A stretch of 10,860 nt of DNA, taken from assembly GCA_026395675.1 (NCBI GenBank), contig JAPLYF010000068.1, positions 1 to 10,860 on the forward strand. The letters are read 5' to 3'. This stretch comes from Candidatus Parcubacteria bacterium (GTDB lineage Bacteria; Patescibacteriota; Patescibacteriia; CAIXNZ01). Both the position numbers and the translations under genes were made by a program. The notes under the pieces are model-generated. The model was not told where the DNA came from. It saw nothing but the letters and a program-made list of their open reading frames with translations, and made no database searches. This document shows positions 8,780-10,860 of the stretch, piece by piece (within the stretch, counting starts at the first letter, position 1; every line of letters starts with the position of its first letter).

Positions 8780-10000
8780 ATGTACACTCGTATATTTTCA
8801 AAAGCCAAGCGGCTGGAAAATACCAACTATGATATCCGTGGGCCTTTGCTCGAGGAAGCTGAAAATTTGATTAAGCAAAACCACAAAATATTAAAATTGA
8901 ATATCGGCAATACCGCGCCCTTTGATCTGCTGCCGCCCGAAGAAATGGTCTTATTTTTCCAAAAAAATATCCTAAAAAGTTTTGGCTACACTGAATCAAA
9001 AGGAATACCCGAAGCCAGACTGGCCATCCTGCAAAATTATCAGCGTAGGCGCCTGACAAACCTCAATATCGAAAATATTTTCATCGGTAATGGGGTATCA
9101 GACCTAATTGAAATAATTTGCAAGGCCTTTTTGAATAAAGGCGATGAATTGCTGGTCGGCATTCCTGATTATCCGCTTTGGACATCTACTGTCAAAACAT
9201 TCGGTAAGGTCGTCCATTACCTCTGTGATGAAAATTCAAGCTGGCTGCCTGACATCAGAGATATTAAAAGGAAAATTACCCCTAAAACAAAAGGAATTGT
9301 AATCATACCTTTTAATAATCCCACTGGTGCAGTCTATCCCAAAGACATACTTGAACAGATTATTAAAATCGCTCGCGAGCACCAGCTGGCAATTTTTTCC
9401 GATGAGATCTATGACAAAATCATTTACGACACGCATGAAAGCATTTCTATTGCTTCCTTGGCAGAAGATGTGCTTTTTGTCACTCTCAACGGATTGTCTA
9501 AGGCCTATCGTCTGCCTGGCTGGCGCTGCGGCTGGGCTGTCTTTTCCGGGAAAACTGACATTGCCACTGGTTTCATTCAGGGCGTAAAAGAACTCTGCGA
9601 TCAAAAACTAGGCGCCAATGCTCCTGGACAAATAGTGGTTCAATCAGCCTTGGGCGGCTACCAATCAATCTTTGACCTTACCAAAGTTGGGGGCCGCTTG
9701 CATACTCAGCGCGATCTGGGCTATAAACTCTTAAGCCAAATCCCAGGGATTAGCTGCGTCAAGCCAAAATCAGCTCTTTATTTTTTCCCAAAAATTGATG
9801 TTAAAAAATTTAACATCAAAAGCGACGAGCAATTCTTGCTTGACTTTTTGAAAGAAAAACAAGTACTTTTAACTGCGGGCAAAGGCTTTAACTGGCCCCA
9901 ACCCGACCATTTCCGAATCGTCTTTCTTCCCCACGTCGATGAACTCAAAGACGCCTTAGGGAGATTAAAAGATTTTCTTGAACATTACAAACAAAAGTGA
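8780..10000 (+). CDS. alaA: Alanine aminotransferase, AlaA type (PLP-dependent)
   Basis: 406 residues, nearly collinear with E. coli AlaA (405). Catalyses alanine/glutamate-pyruvate transamination in the cytoplasm. Fold-type I aminotransferase signatures in order: DIRGP near residue 18, LNIGNTAPF (40-48), GYTESKG (69-75), IGNGVSDLI (102-110), DYPLW (130-134), NNPTGAVY (179-186, pyridine-ring region), D208-E-I-Y211 (Asp binds the pyridine N), the Schiff-base lysine K241 in NGLSKAYRLPGWRCGW, GGYQSI, KPKSALYFFPKID, and DHFRIVFLP with the substrate-carboxylate Arg. Start fixed by AAAGGAGG 5 nt before ATG. It has its own promoter and terminator, so it is monocistronic. In a reduced genome it may be one of few amino acid conversions retained; that is inference. 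Confidence 0.96.
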   Translation: MYTRIFSKAKRLENTNYDIRGPLLEEAENLIKQNHKILKLNIGNTAPFDLLPPEEMVLFFQKNILKSFGYTESKGIPEARLAILQNYQRRRLTNLNIENIFIGNGVSDLIEIICKAFLNKGDELLVGIPDYPLWTSTVKTFGKVVHYLCDENSSWLPDIRDIKRKITPKTKGIVIIPFNNPTGAVYPKDILEQIIKIAREHQLAIFSDEIYDKIIYDTHESISIASLAEDVLFVTLNGLSKAYRLPGWRCGWAVFSGKTDIATGFIQGVKELCDQKLGANAPGQIVVQSALGGYQSIFDLTKVGGRLHTQRDLGYKLLSQIPGISCVKPKSALYFFPKIDVKKFNIKSDEQFLLDFLKEKQVLLTAGKGFNWPQPDHFRIVFLPHVDELKDALGRLKDFLEHYKQK

Positions 10001-10007
10001 AATTCAA

Positions 10008-10039
10008 AACCCAGCTCTTAAATAAAGGGCTGGGTTTTT
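10008..10039 (+). terminator. Terminator of alaA
   Basis: AACCCAGCTCTT (10008-10019) pairs with AAGGGCTGGGTT (10025-10036) with one G-T pair, followed by TTTC. The arms closely resemble those of the palindrome at 1583-1608. Confidence 0.9.
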
Positions 10040-10043
10040 CTTT

Positions 10044-10071
10044 ACCCTCCGAAGCATTGGCGAAGGAGGGT
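10044..10071. repeat. Palindromic repeat between alaA and the GlyRS gene
   Basis: Perfect 7-bp arms ACCCTCC (10044-10050) and GGAGGGT (10065-10071) around GAAGCATTGGCGAA, the same core plan as 3528-3553 and 3752-3779 with different arms. Confidence 0.75.
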
Positions 10072-10087
10072 CTTTTATCTAAATCCA

Positions 10088-10122
10088 ATATTCTATATTC
10101 TAAATTCTTAATTCTAAATTCT
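10088..10122. repeat. Five tandem AT-rich heptads at the GlyRS 3' end
   Basis: ATATTCT, ATATTCT, AAATTCT, TAATTCT, AAATTCT in strict 7-bp register; the last overlaps the GlyRS stop codon (TAG, 10123-10121). Same heptad as at 7883-7962. Confidence 0.8.
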
Positions 10123-10860
10123 AACGACCCAATTTCTCTTTAAAATATTTATCCAATTCCCCTATCTTCACCCTTTCCTGCTTCATAGTATCCCTATCTC
10201 TAACCGTGACGCTGTCATCTTTTTCCAATGTTTCAAAATCAACTGTCACGCAATAAGGCGTGCCGATTTCATCCTGGCGCCTGTATCTTTTGCCAATATT
10301 GCCATTATCATCAAATTCACACCTGAAATTTTTCTTTAAATTATTATAAATTTCTTTGGCCAGATTAACCAAATCCGGCTTATTTCTTAACAAAGGGAAA
10401 ATGGCTATTTTATAAGGCGCGACATTGGGATGTAATTTTAAAACAACTCTTTTTTCTCCATTTACCTCTTCTTCATAATAGGCCTCGCCTAAAATCGCAA
10501 GCATTGTCCGGTCAACGCCAAAAGTCGGCTCAATCACATGCGGAATATATTTTTCCTTGGCTTCATCATCATAATATTCCTGGTCCTGGCCAGAATGCTG
10601 CTGATGATTGGTCAAATCATAATCAGTGCGGTAAGCAATGGCCCATAATTCATCCTGGCCAAAAGGAAATTCATATTCCATATCAATTGTTCTTTTGGAA
10701 TAAAAAGCCCGTTCTTTTTCCGGAATTTCATGATCATGCATTTTCTTCCTATTTAAACCAAGTAAATCCATAAAGCCATGCATATAATCAACCCAGTCCT
10801 CAAAAATCTTTTCCCACTTGGCATGCGGTGCAATAAAATATTCAATTTCCATTTGTTCAA
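10121..10860 (-). CDS. glyQS: Glycyl-tRNA synthetase, single-chain (alpha2) type, C-terminal part
   Basis: About 246 codons visible; the 5' part lies beyond the right edge. The ATG at 10852 is internal, because the frame stays open upstream and reads EQMEIEYFIAP, a conserved internal segment of this enzyme. Class II core elements follow: PFGQDELWAIAYRTDYDL, and motif 3 in EPTFGVDRTMLAIL. The C-terminal anticodon-binding domain starts at LHPNVAPYKIAIFPLL and contains NIGKRYRRQDEIGTPYCVTVDFETLEKDDSVTVRDRDTMKQERV, diagnostic for the archaeal/eukaryote-like GlyRS and unlike the alpha2beta2 GlyQ/GlyS. It charges tRNA-Gly in the cytoplasm. It converges on alaA. No T-rich terminator is seen on its own strand; the gap holds repeats. 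Confidence 0.96.
   Translation of the reverse strand, partial: EQMEIEYFIAPHAKWEKIFEDWVDYMHGFMDLLGLNRKKMHDHEIPEKERAFYSKRTIDMEYEFPFGQDELWAIAYRTDYDLTNHQQHSGQDQEYYDDEAKEKYIPHVIEPTFGVDRTMLAILGEAYYEEEVNGEKRVVLKLHPNVAPYKIAIFPLLRNKPDLVNLAKEIYNNLKKNFRCEFDDNGNIGKRYRRQDEIGTPYCVTVDFETLEKDDSVTVRDRDTMKQERVKIGELDKYFKEKLGR

Noticed and set aside
9236..9604. 122-codon minus-strand ORF within alaA
   Set aside because: Shadow of a well-conserved aminotransferase; no start signals and no recognisable domain.

Overview
AT-rich bacterial DNA that most resembles a member of the Candidate Phyla Radiation (Patescibacteria, probably Parcubacteria-like). The support is: a eukaryote/archaeal-style single-chain glycyl-tRNA synthetase, very small stand-alone GIY-YIG proteins, a surface protein with the short WYVNP-type C-terminal module common in these genomes, many short GC-rich palindromes in AT-rich DNA (one translated as an LPAGR-type peptide), and a mixture of genes with perfect Shine-Dalgarno sites and genes with none. 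The lineage is inferred from these traits, not from a marker tree.

Layout. Positions 1-1439 (-) hold a three-gene cluster: a small unknown protein, a membrane-anchored PsbP-like protein, and an exported SH3-like protein that runs off the left edge. Positions 1507-1998 (+) hold an unusual tRNA-Trp locus: promoter, interrupted 5' half of tRNA-Trp, GIY-YIG gene, intact tRNA-Trp, terminator. Positions 2041-3178 (+) hold an SRPBCC protein, a PpnP-like cupin and a Cys-rich dicluster ferredoxin. Positions 3180-4668 (-) hold rpmG and a tRNA region with Thr(TGT), Tyr and Thr(GGT). The Thr(TGT) and Tyr genes are each preceded by tandem partial tRNA copies carrying palindromic insertions, and one Tyr unit carries a second GIY-YIG gene. 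Positions 4715-7598 (-) are an operon of M16 peptidase, triosephosphate isomerase and a TPR membrane protein. Then follow a dodecin-like gene (-), two small zinc-ribbon genes (+), a 30-residue microprotein with its own promoter and terminator (+), alaA (+), and the 3' part of the glycyl-tRNA synthetase gene (-), cut by the right edge.

The main result is a recurrent architecture seen independently at tRNA-Trp and tRNA-Tyr, on opposite strands: partial 5' tRNA copy, insertion inside the anticodon, remnant of the 3' anticodon stem, small GIY-YIG ORF, stop codon, exactly 4 nt, then a fresh tRNA 5' end. tRNA-Thr(TGT) shows a related form without the nuclease: two upstream copies of its first 13 nt, each followed by a palindrome. 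This looks like a tRNA-anchored mobile cassette or homing system; its mechanism is inference. Around it is a family of palindromic repeats with variable self-complementary arms, nested in each other, placed in tRNA copies, in a promoter and in the start of the triosephosphate isomerase gene.
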